The notes under the pieces were generated by a model. It worked only from the letters and a program-made list of their open reading frames with translations. It made no database searches and was not told where the DNA came from. Shown piece after piece: positions 53,636 to 63,742 of a stretch of 64,000 nucleotides of DNA; positions within the stretch are counted from its first letter, which is position 1, and every line of letters starts with the position of its first letter. The stretch lies in assembly GCF_014697075.1 (NCBI RefSeq), contig NZ_JACJRE010000025.1, positions 1 to 64,000 on the forward strand, written 5' to 3'. The position numbers and the translations under genes were made by a program. The DNA comes from Tolypothrix sp. FACHB-123. GTDB taxonomy: Bacteria; Cyanobacteriota; Cyanobacteriia; Cyanobacteriales; Nostocaceae.

Positions 53636-55300
53636 TCATTTCTGCAATTGTTGCTGAATGGGAATCTGAATGACAAACTCTGTTCCTTCTCCCAAGGTAG
53701 AAAAACAAGTGAGCTTACCACGATGTTTTTCGGTAATAATTTGATAACTAATAGACATACCCATACCTGTACCTTTTCCTACAGGTTTGGTTGTAAAGAA
53801 AGGATCGAAGATGCGTTGCTGAATATTTTCGGGAATACCAACGCCGTTATCCGCGATCGCAATTTCTACCGATTGGCTATCAATAACTGATGTGCGAATG
53901 GTAATCTGGCTGGGTTTGGCTTTAATCTCTGCAACTGTGCGCTGACTATTTTGTTCTTCCATTGCATCGATGGCGTTGGATAAAATATTCATAAAAACTT
54001 GATTGAGTTGTCCAGGATAGCACTCAACTTCGGGTAAGTTACCATAATCCTTAATTACTTCTATTGCTGGATAAGGCGATCGCGCTTTCAGGCGATGTTG
54101 TAAAATTAGCAGCGTGCTATCGATTCCTTGATGAATATCCACTGTTTTAAAATCGGCTTCATCCATGCGTGAGAAGTTACGCAGCGATAACACAATCTCA
54201 CGAATGCGATCGGTTCCTATCTTCATGGAATTTAGGATCTTCACCAAATCTTGCTGCAAAAAATCCAAATCCATTTCTTCCGCTTCGGCTTGGATTTCTG
54301 CTGGAGCCTTGGGATAAAACTTCTGGTAAAGTCGGATAAAAGCTAAAAGACTGTTTGCATAATCTTGTAGATAAGTCAAGTTACCGTGAATAAAATTAAC
54401 TGGGTTATTAATTTCGTGAGCTACACCAGCTACCAGTTCTCCCAAACTGGACATTTTTTCACTTTGCACCAATTGTAACTGAGCTTTTTGCAGGTTATCT
54501 AAAGTCAGTTGCAACTGTTGGGTTTGCTCCCGCAAAAGAGTTTCAGCTTCCTGTAGTTCTGTGATAGAATTTTCCTTTTCTTGTGCATCAGATTTCATCT
54601 TTTGTGCTAGCTGATGTCCATAAAACGTCACGCTAGCAACCATCAGTAGCATTGCAGACGCGATCGCAAACTCATAATATCGAAATACATTAGCTGCTAC
54701 CTTTTCTTGCTGCAAAAGGTGCTGCTGAATCTGGCTGACATTACGGCGAAAAATCGCCAGTGCTTTATTGACTTTATGATATTGACGATCCATCGTCGCC
54801 ATGCGTTTCCCAGCCATTTCCGGCTGATTCTGGCGAAAGTAGGAAAAGATGAGTTTGGCTTCAGCTATCATTTCCGTGGTTGCTGCTTGTACTGAATCCA
54901 AGTCTTTGAGCAACTTTTCTACCTGTGCTGGATCTACTTGAGTTTGTAACTCTTGTTTAATGCTGTTAAATTTCTGCTCAAAGTTATCTTGAGCAATTGC
55001 TAATTTCTTTGATTCCATCTCCACATCTTGAGAATCAAAAACATCATTCCCTGGAGCATTAACATCTGCTAAAAGTTGACCTAATTCAGAATATCTTTCC
55101 AATCGCACAGCCCACTCATGATTTACCACAATGGATTGAGTATAGATGTCCATAATTCTGTGGTTAAGGTATAGGCTGCTGGATACAGTTAGGAGGTCAA
55201 AAGCTGCGAGAGCATAGTAAATATATTGCCACTTAGCTATTGAGAACCACTGCACAAAAGTGGGAAACTTTTTTTTCAGAAAAATTACTGATGTTGGCAT
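53636..55300 (-). CDS. Membrane sensor histidine kinase
   Basis: 554 aa. One membrane helix near residues 29-45 and another near 212-232 enclose a four-helix-type extracytoplasmic sensor rich in Gln/Glu/Val. A coiled-coil linker then leads to the kinase core: GVAHEINNPVNFIHGNL, NILSNAIDAM, DNGVGI and GKGTGMGMSISYQI. All catalytic boxes are present. No response regulator is adjacent, so the partner is unknown. Only 70 bases separate it from the downstream PheRS-like gene, so co-transcription is possible. Confidence 0.88.
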   Translation of the reverse strand: MPTSVIFLKKKFPTFVQWFSIAKWQYIYYALAAFDLLTVSSSLYLNHRIMDIYTQSIVVNHEWAVRLERYSELGQLLADVNAPGNDVFDSQDVEMESKKLAIAQDNFEQKFNSIKQELQTQVDPAQVEKLLKDLDSVQAATTEMIAEAKLIFSYFRQNQPEMAGKRMATMDRQYHKVNKALAIFRRNVSQIQQHLLQQEKVAANVFRYYEFAIASAMLLMVASVTFYGHQLAQKMKSDAQEKENSITELQEAETLLREQTQQLQLTLDNLQKAQLQLVQSEKMSSLGELVAGVAHEINNPVNFIHGNLTYLQDYANSLLAFIRLYQKFYPKAPAEIQAEAEEMDLDFLQQDLVKILNSMKIGTDRIREIVLSLRNFSRMDEADFKTVDIHQGIDSTLLILQHRLKARSPYPAIEVIKDYGNLPEVECYPGQLNQVFMNILSNAIDAMEEQNSQRTVAEIKAKPSQITIRTSVIDSQSVEIAIADNGVGIPENIQQRIFDPFFTTKPVGKGTGMGMSISYQIITEKHRGKLTCFSTLGEGTEFVIQIPIQQQLQK

Positions 55301-55479
55301 GGGGATTCAATATCTAGACAGTCAAGATTAGTTATAAGTAATCCCAAAGAATTATTCACACGTAATTTTCTAGTCTAAATAAGAGTTGCAAGCCTTAATT
55401 TTTTGTATAAAGTGTGTGATAAATTCTGTCGAAATACTTATAATTAATTCTTCCCCAAATATCTCTGAGACGAACATAG

Positions 55480-55512
55480 ATGCTCTCTGTGTTCTCTGCG
55501 CCTCTGCGGTTA
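55480..55512. repeat. CTCTGTGTTCTCTGCG repeat copy
   Basis: GCTCTCTGTGTTCTCTGCGC, a single arm of the repeat family at 1505-1578; next to the amino-sugar kinase stop. Confidence 0.6.
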
Positions 55513-55522
55513 TTAAAAATGC

Positions 55523-56485
55523 TTATTTAATTAACTTCTGTAACGCCAATAAACCCGCGCCATAAGCAGGTTCATACTTGGGAAATATCACTTTTACTTC
55601 GGGAAAATTCTGATTGAGAGAAGCTGTAAACCTCTGATGCATTTTCGCTTTACCAGTCCACACACTTCCCGTAGTCACTACTTCTAAAATATGGCGATCG
55701 CTAAAAAGTTTATCAATAACTGTGGAAGTGGCGACAACTAAATATTGTACGGCATCATCAATGATTTGATTGGCGACGCGATCGCCTAAAGCAGCGGCTA
55801 AATCAACAATTTCTGCTAAAGCGGCGATTTCCGTCACACCCCAACCCCGACGATAGATCAACTCTACTAAATTTTCTAAATTGGATAATTCGAGATAAAC
55901 TTTAAAAATATCTATCAAACTAGTAGGCATTCCACTACCATCGTAAGCTTTTAATGCAGCTTGCACGCCCGCGATCGCAATTCGATAAGCGCTACCTTCA
56001 TCACCTAAAATATATCCCCAACCACCAACGCGCTTAGTTATTCCCTGATGATTGCGTCCAAAAATTATCGAACCGGTACCTGCGGCGGTGACAATTCCCA
56101 CGCTATTACCAGTACCGCCAACTAACGCAATTAAAGCATCGTGACAAATCAAAATATTAGTTGCTGGTAATGCCCAGTTTATTGGCAATAATTGACTATT
56201 TTGTAATTCTTTAACTAAACTTTTGATAACTTCAATATCTTCTTTACGTCCTACACCAGCTAAACCTAAACAAATTGCACTAATTGTTATCGGTTTGGGA
56301 ATATTTACGGCTTTATCTGTTGCCGCCATGATAGCAAATTCAATTGATTGTTTAGCTGTAGCAATACCGATACTTTGATAATTAGATGCGCCAGCTTCAC
56401 CACGACTAATAACTTGGCGATTTTCATCCATCAAAACACAAACGGTTTTGCTACCGCCGCCATCAATTCCTAAAACGTAACTCAT
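55523..56485 (-). CDS. BadF/BadG-type amino-sugar kinase (GlcNAc/MurNAc kinase-like)
   Basis: 320 aa, ASKHA fold: phosphate-1 motif VLGIDGGGSKTVCVLMD, then LGLAGVGRKEDI, VGIVTAAGTGSIIFGRN (phosphate 2) and GWGYILGDEGSAYRI; adenosine motif EPAYGAGLLAL near the end. The frame opens at TTG 56497; ATG 56485 is preferred. Such proteins phosphorylate N-acetylglucosamine or related cell-wall sugars. The adjacent AmpG-like permease, 96 bases upstream on the same strand, suggests a peptidoglycan recycling pair. Confidence 0.83.
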   Translation of the reverse strand: MSYVLGIDGGGSKTVCVLMDENRQVISRGEAGASNYQSIGIATAKQSIEFAIMAATDKAVNIPKPITISAICLGLAGVGRKEDIEVIKSLVKELQNSQLLPINWALPATNILICHDALIALVGGTGNSVGIVTAAGTGSIIFGRNHQGITKRVGGWGYILGDEGSAYRIAIAGVQAALKAYDGSGMPTSLIDIFKVYLELSNLENLVELIYRRGWGVTEIAALAEIVDLAAALGDRVANQIIDDAVQYLVVATSTVIDKLFSDRHILEVVTTGSVWTGKAKMHQRFTASLNQNFPEVKVIFPKYEPAYGAGLLALQKLIK

Positions 56486-56581
56486 GGATAAATTCAAAAC
56501 TCGCTATTTTATTGATTGCAGAAAAACAGAGGGCAGAAGTTATCAAGATATATTTTTTGTTATCTGTCTTGCTTTTTTCTT

Positions 56582-57850
56582 TTAATTGGTGGGAGGTTTG
56601 ACTGGTTCTTGTAAGGGAATGAAAAAGATAGTAATCATTCCGGGAATCGTCAGCAAACAGACCAAAATAAAAAATAATGGATATCCCACTGCTTGTTGAA
56701 TTGTACCGCTAATTGCCCCTGGTAACATCAAACCTAAAGCCATCAGTCCCGTAGATATGGCGTAGTGAGAGGTTTTATATTCTCCTTGGCAGATATACAT
56801 TAAATATACGCTAAAGGCTGTAAAACCTAGTCCATAACCAAATTGTTCTAAGGAAACTAGGGGATAAACTAATGTGAGTGATGGTTTGGCATAGGCGAGA
56901 TATACATAAAATATGTTCGGTAAATTCAACGCTAACGCCATTGGAAACAGACATTTTTTTAAGCCATAGCGGGAAATTAACATTCCGCCTAAAATGCCAC
57001 CAATAATTAAAGAAAGTACGCCAAATGTTCCGTAAATTAGTCCAACTTGTTCTGTAGAAATAGACAAACCGCCTTTTTCTAATTTGTCTAAGAGAAATAA
57101 CGAGGCTATTTTGACAAGCATGGCTTCACCGAATCGGTAAAGTAAAATAAATGCTAAAATCGCAATTATTTTCTCTTGTCGAAAATAGGTTTGGATAATA
57201 TCTAAAAAAGGGATTTTTTCAGTTTGGGCTTGTGATTGCCTGGGAATATCTGAGGCTGGTAAAGGTAAAACGAAGCGGTGAAAAATAAACAGAATGGCAA
57301 AAATAAAGGCGGAAAAACCGATCGCGATCGCCCAACTTAAAGGAATATTATTGAGTGTGGTTTCTAAGCGTCCAGCTAAAACGACTAACAAGCCGCTACC
57401 AAATAATACAGCGATGCGATAAAAGAGCGAGCGAATACCTACAAAAAAAGCTTGTTGTTCGGGACTTAATGCCAACATATAATAGCCATCTGTAGCTATA
57501 TCATAGGTGGCAGAAATAAAGGCTCCGACTGTTAAGGCTGCTAAGGAGATGAAAAAGAAATTTGGCAGTTGTAAGGATAAGGCGACTAAAGTTAAGCAGC
57601 AAAACATGGCAAATTGGGTGACAAGTATCCATGTTCTTTTGGTGGCGTAAATATCGACAATTGGCCCCCAAAACATTTTTAGTACCCAAGGGAGGTAGAG
57701 AAAGCTTGTCCAAGCGGTGATTTGGTCGTTGTCGATGCCGAGTTTTTTGTAGAAGATGACGGAAACGCTGCTGATGAGAACGTTGGGGACACCTTCAGCG
57801 AAGTAGAGGGTGGGAATGTATGTCCACGGGGAGGGGGTTTGAGGTTTCAT
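56582..57850 (-). CDS. AmpG-like MFS permease
   Basis: 422 aa, about 12 membrane helices. The N-terminal segment TLYFAEGVPNVLISSVSVIF and LYLPWVLKMFWGPIVD match the AmpG/SLC33-type branch of the major facilitator family. AmpG imports anhydromuropeptides in Gram-negative bacteria, supporting cell-wall recycling. Adjacent to the BadF-type kinase. Substrate specificity cannot be proven from sequence. The start codon lies 10 bases from the left inverted repeat of the GxxExxY unit. Confidence 0.82.
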   Translation of the reverse strand: MKPQTPSPWTYIPTLYFAEGVPNVLISSVSVIFYKKLGIDNDQITAWTSFLYLPWVLKMFWGPIVDIYATKRTWILVTQFAMFCCLTLVALSLQLPNFFFISLAALTVGAFISATYDIATDGYYMLALSPEQQAFFVGIRSLFYRIAVLFGSGLLVVLAGRLETTLNNIPLSWAIAIGFSAFIFAILFIFHRFVLPLPASDIPRQSQAQTEKIPFLDIIQTYFRQEKIIAILAFILLYRFGEAMLVKIASLFLLDKLEKGGLSISTEQVGLIYGTFGVLSLIIGGILGGMLISRYGLKKCLFPMALALNLPNIFYVYLAYAKPSLTLVYPLVSLEQFGYGLGFTAFSVYLMYICQGEYKTSHYAISTGLMALGLMLPGAISGTIQQAVGYPLFFILVCLLTIPGMITIFFIPLQEPVKPPTN

Positions 57851-57858
57851 AGTATTTA

Positions 57859-57894
57859 ATGAACCGCCAAGACGCCAAGAGCGCCAAGAGAAGA
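57859..57894. repeat. Left inverted repeat of the GxxExxY unit
   Basis: ATGAACCGCCAAGACGCCAA followed by GAGCGCCAAGAGAAGA; the reverse complement of the right arm (58279-58314) with two mismatches in about 36 bases. Confidence 0.85.
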
Positions 57895-58320
57895 TTAAGA
57901 AGATAGGATAATACGTTTGATGCCGTCTTTGAGGAGATGGACGTTAAAGTTTATGAGGAGGGCGAGGGGAGAGTTAGTAATTTTTAGGTATGAGATTACT
58001 TGTGCTTCATGGATTGGGGCTAAATTCTGGACAGATTTCAATTCCACAATTAGGCAATTAGCAACAAAAAAATCTAATCTACTTGTACCTACTTCCTGTC
58101 CTTTGTAAGTAACTGTTACCGACTTCTCGCATTCATAAGGTATTCCACGGGCTAAAAATTCTATAATCAACGCTTGCTTATATACCTCCTCCAAAAACCC
58201 TGGCCCTAATACCCGATGTACCTCAATCGCCGCCCCAATCACAGCATAAACTAGCCTGTCCAATTCTTGACTTGGCTCTCTTCTCTTGGCGTCCTTGGCG
58301 TCTTGGCGGTTCATTTCCAT
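57895..58320 (-). CDS. GxxExxY-family PDDEXK nuclease-like protein
   Basis: 141 aa. The name-giving motif reads GPGFLEEVYKQAL (G-x-x-E-x-x-Y), preceded by VIGAAIEVHRVL and followed by LDFFVANCLIVELKSVQNL, a plausible D...E-x-K nuclease core. Function of the family is unknown. The ORF opens at 58392, but ATG 58320 (or 58314) follows GGAGAGGG and begins MEMNRQDAKDAKRR, whose coding sequence is itself the right inverted repeat. The stop codon directly abuts the left repeat. The gene is therefore packaged exactly between the two arms, as a small mobile unit. Confidence 0.85.
   Translation of the reverse strand: MEMNRQDAKDAKRREPSQELDRLVYAVIGAAIEVHRVLGPGFLEEVYKQALIIEFLARGIPYECEKSVTVTYKGQEVGTSRLDFFVANCLIVELKSVQNLAPIHEAQVISYLKITNSPLALLINFNVHLLKDGIKRIILSS
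58279..58314. repeat. Right inverted repeat of the GxxExxY unit
   Basis: Plus-strand TCTTCTCTTGGCGTCCTTGG, then CGTCTTGGCGGTTCAT; it encodes the N-terminus of the GxxExxY protein. Confidence 0.85.
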
Positions 58321-58382
58321 AAATCCCTCTCCAACCCTGTGGCAAAATTTATTAGAGTCCTTCCAAACGTAGTTTTCCCCGC

Positions 58383-61300
58383 ATGACCGCAACTATACCT
58401 AATCTCCCAAGTCTCTACGAACCCTTCTCCACAGAAGCCAAATGGCAAAAATTCTGGGAAGAAAACCAAATTTACAAAGCCGACCCCAATCACAGCGGCG
58501 AACCTTACTGTGTTGTCATCCCCCCACCAAACGTCACCGGTAGTTTACACATGGGACACGCCTTTGAAAGCGCGTTAATTGATGTGCTGGTACGCTATCA
58601 CCGGATGCAGGGACGCAACACTTTATGGCTACCCGGAACTGACCACGCCAGCATCGCTGTACATACCATGCTGGAAAAGCAACTCAAAACTGAGGGTAAA
58701 ACTCGCTATGAGTTGGGGCGCGAACAATTCTTAGAACGCGCTAAACAATGGAAGGCGGAATCCGGCGGATTTATTGTCAATCAGCTACGCCGCTTGGGTG
58801 TTTCAGTGGACTGGTCGCGGGAAAGATTTACCCTGGATGAGGGTTTATCGCAAGCTGTGGTGGAAGCGTTTACTCGCCTGTATGCGGAAGGCTTAATTTA
58901 TCGCGGTGAATATTTAGTTAACTGGTGTCCTGCTTCCCAGTCGGCGGTATCGGATGTGGAAGTAGAAAACCAGGAGGTAAATGGTAATCTCTGGCACTTC
59001 CGCTATCCCCTCAGTGATGGGTCTGGTTATGTGGAAGTAGCGACAACTCGACCAGAAACAATGCTGGGCGATACGGGGGTAGCTGTTAACCCCAGTGATG
59101 AGAGATACAAGCATTTAATTGGCAAGACGGTAACTCTGCCAATTACACAACGGGAAATCCCGATTATTGGCGATGAATTTGTCGATCCCACTTTCGGTAC
59201 TGGTTGCGTCAAGGTGACTCCCGCCCATGACCCCAATGATTTTGAAATGGGTAAGCGTCACAATTTGCCGTTTATTAATATCCTGAATAAAGATGGGACA
59301 CTGAACGCAAATGCGGGTGAGTTTCAAGGCCAAGACCGCTTTGTAGCGCGAAAAAATGTGATTGCCCGCCTAGAGGCAGATGGCTTTTTAGTCAAAGTAG
59401 AAGCTTATAAGCATACTGTTCCTTATAGCGATCGCGGTAAAGTCCCCATCGAACCTTTACTATCTACTCAGTGGTTTGTGAAAATTCGCCCCTTAGCTGA
59501 CCGGGCGCTGGAATTCCTCGACCAGAAAAATTCTCCCGATTTTGTCCCCCAACGCTGGACTAAGGTTTATCGCGATTGGTTAGTCAAGCTCAAAGATTGG
59601 TGTATTTCTCGTCAATTATGGTGGGGTCATCAAATCCCTGCTTGGTACGCAGTTAGTGAAACAAACGGACAAATTGCTGATAATACTCCCTTTGTCGTCG
59701 CCAAAAATGCTGATGAAGCATGGGAAAAAGCCAAATCACAATTTGGTGAAAATGTCCAGCTTGAGCAAGACCCAGATGTATTAGATACTTGGTTTTCTTC
59801 CGGACTGTGGCCGTTTTCCACATTAGGCTGGCCGCAACAAACCCAGGATTTAGCAACTTACTACCCCACGACTACCTTAGTTACAGGCTTTGACATTATC
59901 TTTTTCTGGGTAGCCAGAATGACGATGATGGCGGGTCATTTTACCGGACAAATGCCATTTAAAGACGTTTACATCCACGGGTTAGTTTTGGATGAAAAAG
60001 GTCAAAAAATGTCGAAGACTAAAGGTAATGGCATTGACCCCCTATTATTAATAGATAAATATGGCACTGATGCCCTACGTTATACCTTAGTTAAGGAAGT
60101 CGTCGGTGCAGGTCAAGATATCCGCTTGGAATATGACCGGAAAAAAGATGAATCGCCATCGGTGGAAGCTTCCCGTAACTTTGCCAATAAGTTGTGGAAT
60201 GCGGCGCGGTTTGTGATGATGAATTTGGACGGACAAACACCGCAACAATTAGGTGAACCCATAGCCACCGAATTATGCGATCGCTGGATTCTTTCGCGCT
60301 ACCATCAAGTAATTAAACAAACCAGTAATTACATCGATAATTATGGTTTAGGTGAAGCAGCAAAAGGATTGTATGAATTTATTTGGGGTGACTTTTGCGA
60401 CTGGTATATTGAACTAGTGAAATCTCGCCTGCAAAAAGATGCAGATCCCGCATCACGACGAGTAGCACAACAAATCCTCGCTCATGTTTTAGAAGGAATT
60501 TTAAAACTGCTTCATCCTTTTATGCCTCATATTACCGAGGAAATTTGGCAAACTCTCACCCAACAACCAGCAGATTCCCCCCAAACTATATCCTTACAAA
60601 CCTATCCCCAACTGAATACGCAGCAGATAGCGCCAGAAATTGAGACTCAGTTTGAGCTTTTGATTGATACCATCCGCACTATTCGCAATTTACGCGCCGA
60701 AGCCGAAATTAAGCCAGGGGCGAAAGTCACGGTAAACTTCCAAAGTGAAAACCCAACAGAACGCCAAATTCTGACTTTGGGACAAGCCTATATTAAAGAT
60801 TTGGCTAAGGTGGAGACTTTAACCATTGCGGATAAGTCTAATCAAGCTACAGTTACTCCTAAAGAATCTGTTAGGGGTTTAAAAACCATAGGCTTAATTA
60901 TTGTGGCGATTGTGTTTACTCGGTTGGCTTACACTGTTGGTTATGCAATTGATGAAGTTCCGCTATTTGGAACCTTCTTTGAAATTGTCGGTTTAGGTTA
61001 CACAGCTTGGTTTGCTAGTCGCTATTTACTCTCAGCGTCAGCGAGAAAACAGTTGTGGACAAAGTTATTCCCACCCACAACAGAACAAGCGCCACAAGCA
61101 ACACCGCAACCTGAATCAGCAGAAAATTCTATTGCTGGTGTTGTGGGTACAATCCAAGTTGTCATTCCCCTCAAGGGTGTAGTGGATATTGAAGCAGTGC
61201 GCGCCAAGCTAGAAAAAAGCCTCAGCAAAGCTGAAGCAGAAGCGCAATCTCTCACTAGCAGATTAAGCAACCCTAACTTTGTTGATAAAGCACCAAAAGA

Positions 61301-61385
61301 TGTAGTCCAAACTGCGCGAGATGCTTTAGCAGAGGCGCAAAAACAAGCGGAAATTTTACGCGTACGTCTTCAGACGTTGCCGTAG
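58383..61385 (+). CDS. valS: Valyl-tRNA synthetase with CAAD membrane domain
   Basis: 1000 aa. The class I synthetase is complete: [15 protein letters not shown] (HIGH), the editing domain, [16 protein letters not shown], and [15 protein letters not shown] (KMSKS variant), then the anticodon-binding domain. Between about residues 828 and 912 a cyanobacterial CAAD domain with two membrane helices is inserted ([20 protein letters not shown] and [20 protein letters not shown]). The C-terminal coiled coil (about 925-1000, [20 protein letters not shown]) follows. In Anabaena, CAAD anchors several synthetases to thylakoid membranes. The reaction charges tRNA-Val. The start at 58383 lies just upstream (divergent) of the GxxExxY gene. 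Confidence 0.97.
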   Translation: MTATIPNLPSLYEPFSTEAKWQKFWEENQIYKADPNHSGEPYCVVIPPPNVTGSLHMGHAFESALIDVLVRYHRMQGRNTLWLPGTDHASIAVHTMLEKQLKTEGKTRYELGREQFLERAKQWKAESGGFIVNQLRRLGVSVDWSRERFTLDEGLSQAVVEAFTRLYAEGLIYRGEYLVNWCPASQSAVSDVEVENQEVNGNLWHFRYPLSDGSGYVEVATTRPETMLGDTGVAVNPSDERYKHLIGKTVTLPITQREIPIIGDEFVDPTFGTGCVKVTPAHDPNDFEMGKRHNLPFINILNKDGTLNANAGEFQGQDRFVARKNVIARLEADGFLVKVEAYKHTVPYSDRGKVPIEPLLSTQWFVKIRPLADRALEFLDQKNSPDFVPQRWTKVYRDWLVKLKDWCISRQLWWGHQIPAWYAVSETNGQIADNTPFVVAKNADEAWEKAKSQFGENVQLEQDPDVLDTWFSSGLWPFSTLGWPQQTQDLATYYPTTTLVTGFDIIFFWVARMTMMAGHFTGQMPFKDVYIHGLVLDEKGQKMSKTKGNGIDPLLLIDKYGTDALRYTLVKEVVGAGQDIRLEYDRKKDESPSVEASRNFANKLWNAARFVMMNLDGQTPQQLGEPIATELCDRWILSRYHQVIKQTSNYIDNYGLGEAAKGLYEFIWGDFCDWYIELVKSRLQKDADPASRRVAQQILAHVLEGILKLLHPFMPHITEEIWQTLTQQPADSPQTISLQTYPQLNTQQIAPEIETQFELLIDTIRTIRNLRAEAEIKPGAKVTVNFQSENPTERQILTLGQAYIKDLAKVETLTIADKSNQATVTPKESVRGLKTIGLIIVAIVFTRLAYTVGYAIDEVPLFGTFFEIVGLGYTAWFASRYLLSASARKQLWTKLFPPTTEQAPQATPQPESAENSIAGVVGTIQVVIPLKGVVDIEAVRAKLEKSLSKAEAEAQSLTSRLSNPNFVDKAPKDVVQTARDALAEAQKQAEILRVRLQTLP

Positions 61386-61529
61386 GCATCGCCTACGTGG
61401 TTTAGTATAAATGCAAGCAGTAATGGGTAAATTAATCTATAGTTACCCATTACTCCTTTAAAAGCTCCAAATTTTTGAATTTTGCATTGAAGCTTTCTGC
61501 AAAGCAGTTAAACAAAAGTAGCGACAGCC

Positions 61530-61748
61530 ATGCGATATTTAGCCCAAGTTCACAAAAACGAATTTTTAGAAAAGTACCAATTGCGCTTATTAGCACGCCA
61601 GGAAGCCGACAATCTTTGGGAAATTATCCCAGAAGAGGCGGTAATTCTCCTCGGAGAAGAAAACACCATGAGCGAAAAATTACTGGTGTTCGTGGAACTT
61701 TCCGCAACAGGGGAAATAGAAAGATTAAAAGAAGCCACCAATTGGTAA
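61530..61748 (+). CDS. Small conserved protein, truncated paralogue 1
   Basis: 72 aa, starting MRYLAQVHKNEFLEKYQLRL, nearly identical to the first half of the next gene. It ends just after EIERLKEATNW, where the longer copy continues. A tandem duplication with loss of the C-terminal half is likely. Whether the shortened protein is still useful is unknown. Confidence 0.65.
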   Translation: MRYLAQVHKNEFLEKYQLRLLARQEADNLWEIIPEEAVILLGEENTMSEKLLVFVELSATGEIERLKEATNW

Positions 61749-61847
61749 TTACGATCAATTTACCCATTACCAGTTAAACTAACCAAAAAATCGAAAATTA
61801 AACATCAAAACTAAATTTTGAGTTTTGAATGGAGCAAATTTACAGCC

Positions 61848-62318
61848 ATGCGATATTTAGCCCAAGTACACAAAAACGAATTTTTAAAACAGTACGAATT
61901 GCGCTTATTAGCGCGAGAGGAAGCCGAGCATATTTGGTCAATTATCCCAGAAGAGGCGGTCATTCTTTTAGGTAAAGGTAACACCATGAGTGAAAGATTG
62001 CTAGGTAACACCATGAGCGAAGGATTGCTGGTGTTAGTAGAACTTTCCGCTACCGGAGACATCGAAAGATTAGAAGATGCTACCAACTGGGTACTACATT
62101 TAGTCCAAGCTTACCTATCTACAGGTGTTAGCCCAGATTTTTTACAACAAGAAGCAGAAAGAGCAGAACATTGGCGACAAACCTTGACTTTACAAAATCA
62201 AGATTTAGCCCGACGTTCTTTAGAATTGGAAGCCCGGCGCGAACAAATTCAAGCCTTAGAAGAAAGTATTAAAAAAGAAAAGAATGGCCACCACAAACAA
62301 GAGCAAGGTGATTCATAA
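61848..62318 (+). CDS. Small conserved cyanobacterial protein, full paralogue 2
   Basis: 156 aa, from ATG 61848 (the frame is open to 61818); MRYLAQVHKNEFLKQYELRL aligns with paralogue 1. The C-terminal half is a long Glu/Arg/Gln-rich coiled coil (TLQNQDLARRSLELEARREQ) with a Lys/His-rich end. A 27-base direct duplication gives GNTMSERLL and GNTMSEGLL in a row. No recognised domain or function. Confidence 0.7.
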   Translation: MRYLAQVHKNEFLKQYELRLLAREEAEHIWSIIPEEAVILLGKGNTMSERLLGNTMSEGLLVLVELSATGDIERLEDATNWVLHLVQAYLSTGVSPDFLQQEAERAEHWRQTLTLQNQDLARRSLELEARREQIQALEESIKKEKNGHHKQEQGDS

Positions 62319-62693
62319 TCAATACAGAAATATTTATTAAAGTAGCCAATTTTTTTGTATCAAAAAGAATTACTAATTAATAGTGATTTTCTCACATTAA
62401 TTCAGAAACTACAACTCAAACATCCAGATAAAATATTGTATCAATACAAAATCAAAAACCTCATATATAGTAAGGGTTTTGTCATTGACTATGAGTTTAA
62501 TTAGAATGTTTATAGATTAAATATTTGTAGTGCAACCCTCCGGAAAAGCAAGCTAGCAAAAGCATCTCGTAGAGAAGAGAGGATTTTAGTCCTCAGATAG
62601 AAATAAATGCCAATATTTTTACATCAATTAACAAAGTTAGCTTTATTCCCATCAACTTACTGCAATCAGACTTTAGATGGAAAAAATTTCTGA
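62319..62693. other. AT-rich intergenic between convergent genes
   Basis: Contains the hairpin GAGGATTTTAGTCCTC at about 62578-62593 and otherwise unstructured sequence. Confidence 0.45.
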
Positions 62694-63017
62694 TTATTTA
62701 GATTTATCTTCAAAGTCTGTTAAGGCGCAAGCAAACTCTCTAAACGAGGTTTTAATTAATACTTCTTTCATTCCCCTTTCTAAAGCAGAATCGCGAATCA
62801 TATCTGCTAATTCTACAAATAATAGAGAAACCATAAAACGGTCTTGACGATCGATTTGTTTCAAACAAGACGAGATAAATTCATACAACTCTGTTTTTCT
62901 GGGTTTGGTTTCTTCTTCCCACAATTGAAAAGCTAACCTAAAAGTTTTCAAGCGGATTTCACTAGTATTATAAGACGTATCTTTGTAGCGAATTGATACG
63001 CGCTGGGGCATTTCCAT
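62694..63017 (-). CDS. Hypothetical small helical protein
   Basis: 107 aa (an alternative start is MPQRVS, two codons in). Basic N-terminus, then helical, Leu/Glu-rich segments (YEFISSCLKQIDRQDRFMVS, LFVELADMIRDSALERGMKE). No recognised family, but the composition and full-length frame look coding. It is alone, with AT-rich sequence on both sides. Confidence 0.6.
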   Translation of the reverse strand: MEMPQRVSIRYKDTSYNTSEIRLKTFRLAFQLWEEETKPRKTELYEFISSCLKQIDRQDRFMVSLLFVELADMIRDSALERGMKEVLIKTSFREFACALTDFEDKSK

Positions 63018-63355
63018 AGATTTTAACAGATAGACTCACTATAAAGTCTTATTCAGTTTTTATCTGGACTCATCCGGAGAAATATTCTTGTTAAGAATGA
63101 GGGACTATGAGTTAGGGATGAAGAAAATCAGATTTTGTGCTGAATCAGGGAATGAATTCTGATTTATTGAAATTATAAATTCCTGATTCTCTCTGTGTCT
63201 TTGCGCTTCTGCGTGAGATAAATACTCCCGTAATTTTGCAACGTTGTTTATATTATTGAGTAATAGAAAAATTATACATTTACGGGTAAATTCTCACTAA
63301 ACTTGATCTCAGAAATCGCTACAATCAGAATGTTTACTTAGTTGACGCTGAAGTT
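63018..63355. other. Intergenic, contains TCTCTGTGTCTTTGCGCTTC repeat
   Basis: A degenerate arm of the repeat at 1505-1578 (about 63184-63216). The remainder is AT-rich. The promoters of the two divergent flanking genes should lie here. Confidence 0.45.
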
Positions 63356-63727
63356 GTGGCTACTGTATCTTGTCCTCGCTGTCATCAACTCGTAGATAAT
63401 CAGGCGATTACTTGTCCTTATTGTCGCGTAACTCTCAAAGCTTACGGTCATCCGGGTATTCCCTTGCATCGTGCTGTTGGCGATGAGTATCTTTGTGATA
63501 GTTGTACCTATCACGCTGATGATACTTGCAATTTTCCGCAACGTCCCTACGCTAAAGATTGCACCCTTTACCAAAATATTGCGGAGAGTAAATTACAGTC
63601 ACAACCGCAACTTACTAATCAAAGTTTCGGTGTAACTGTGAAAAGTTGGATTAAACGCAATCAGGCTTTGCTGTTGTTATTAGGTTTAGTATTGATCTGT
63701 TTACTAATTGCGCTTTCAACATCTTAA
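63356..63727 (+). CDS. Zinc-ribbon protein with C-terminal membrane anchor
   Basis: 123 aa from a GTG start. Two Cys clusters are seen: CPRCHQLVDNQAITCPYC (C-x2-C...C-x2-C zinc ribbon) and CDSCTYHADDTCNFPQRPYA with a later Cys. A single hydrophobic helix (about 100-120, LLLLLGLVLICLLIALS) ends the protein. It probably sits at a membrane with the metal site in the cytoplasm. No known function. Convergent with the following purT gene. Confidence 0.75.
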   Translation: MATVSCPRCHQLVDNQAITCPYCRVTLKAYGHPGIPLHRAVGDEYLCDSCTYHADDTCNFPQRPYAKDCTLYQNIAESKLQSQPQLTNQSFGVTVKSWIKRNQALLLLLGLVLICLLIALSTS

Positions 63728-63742
63728 ATAATTTGTTAGTTG

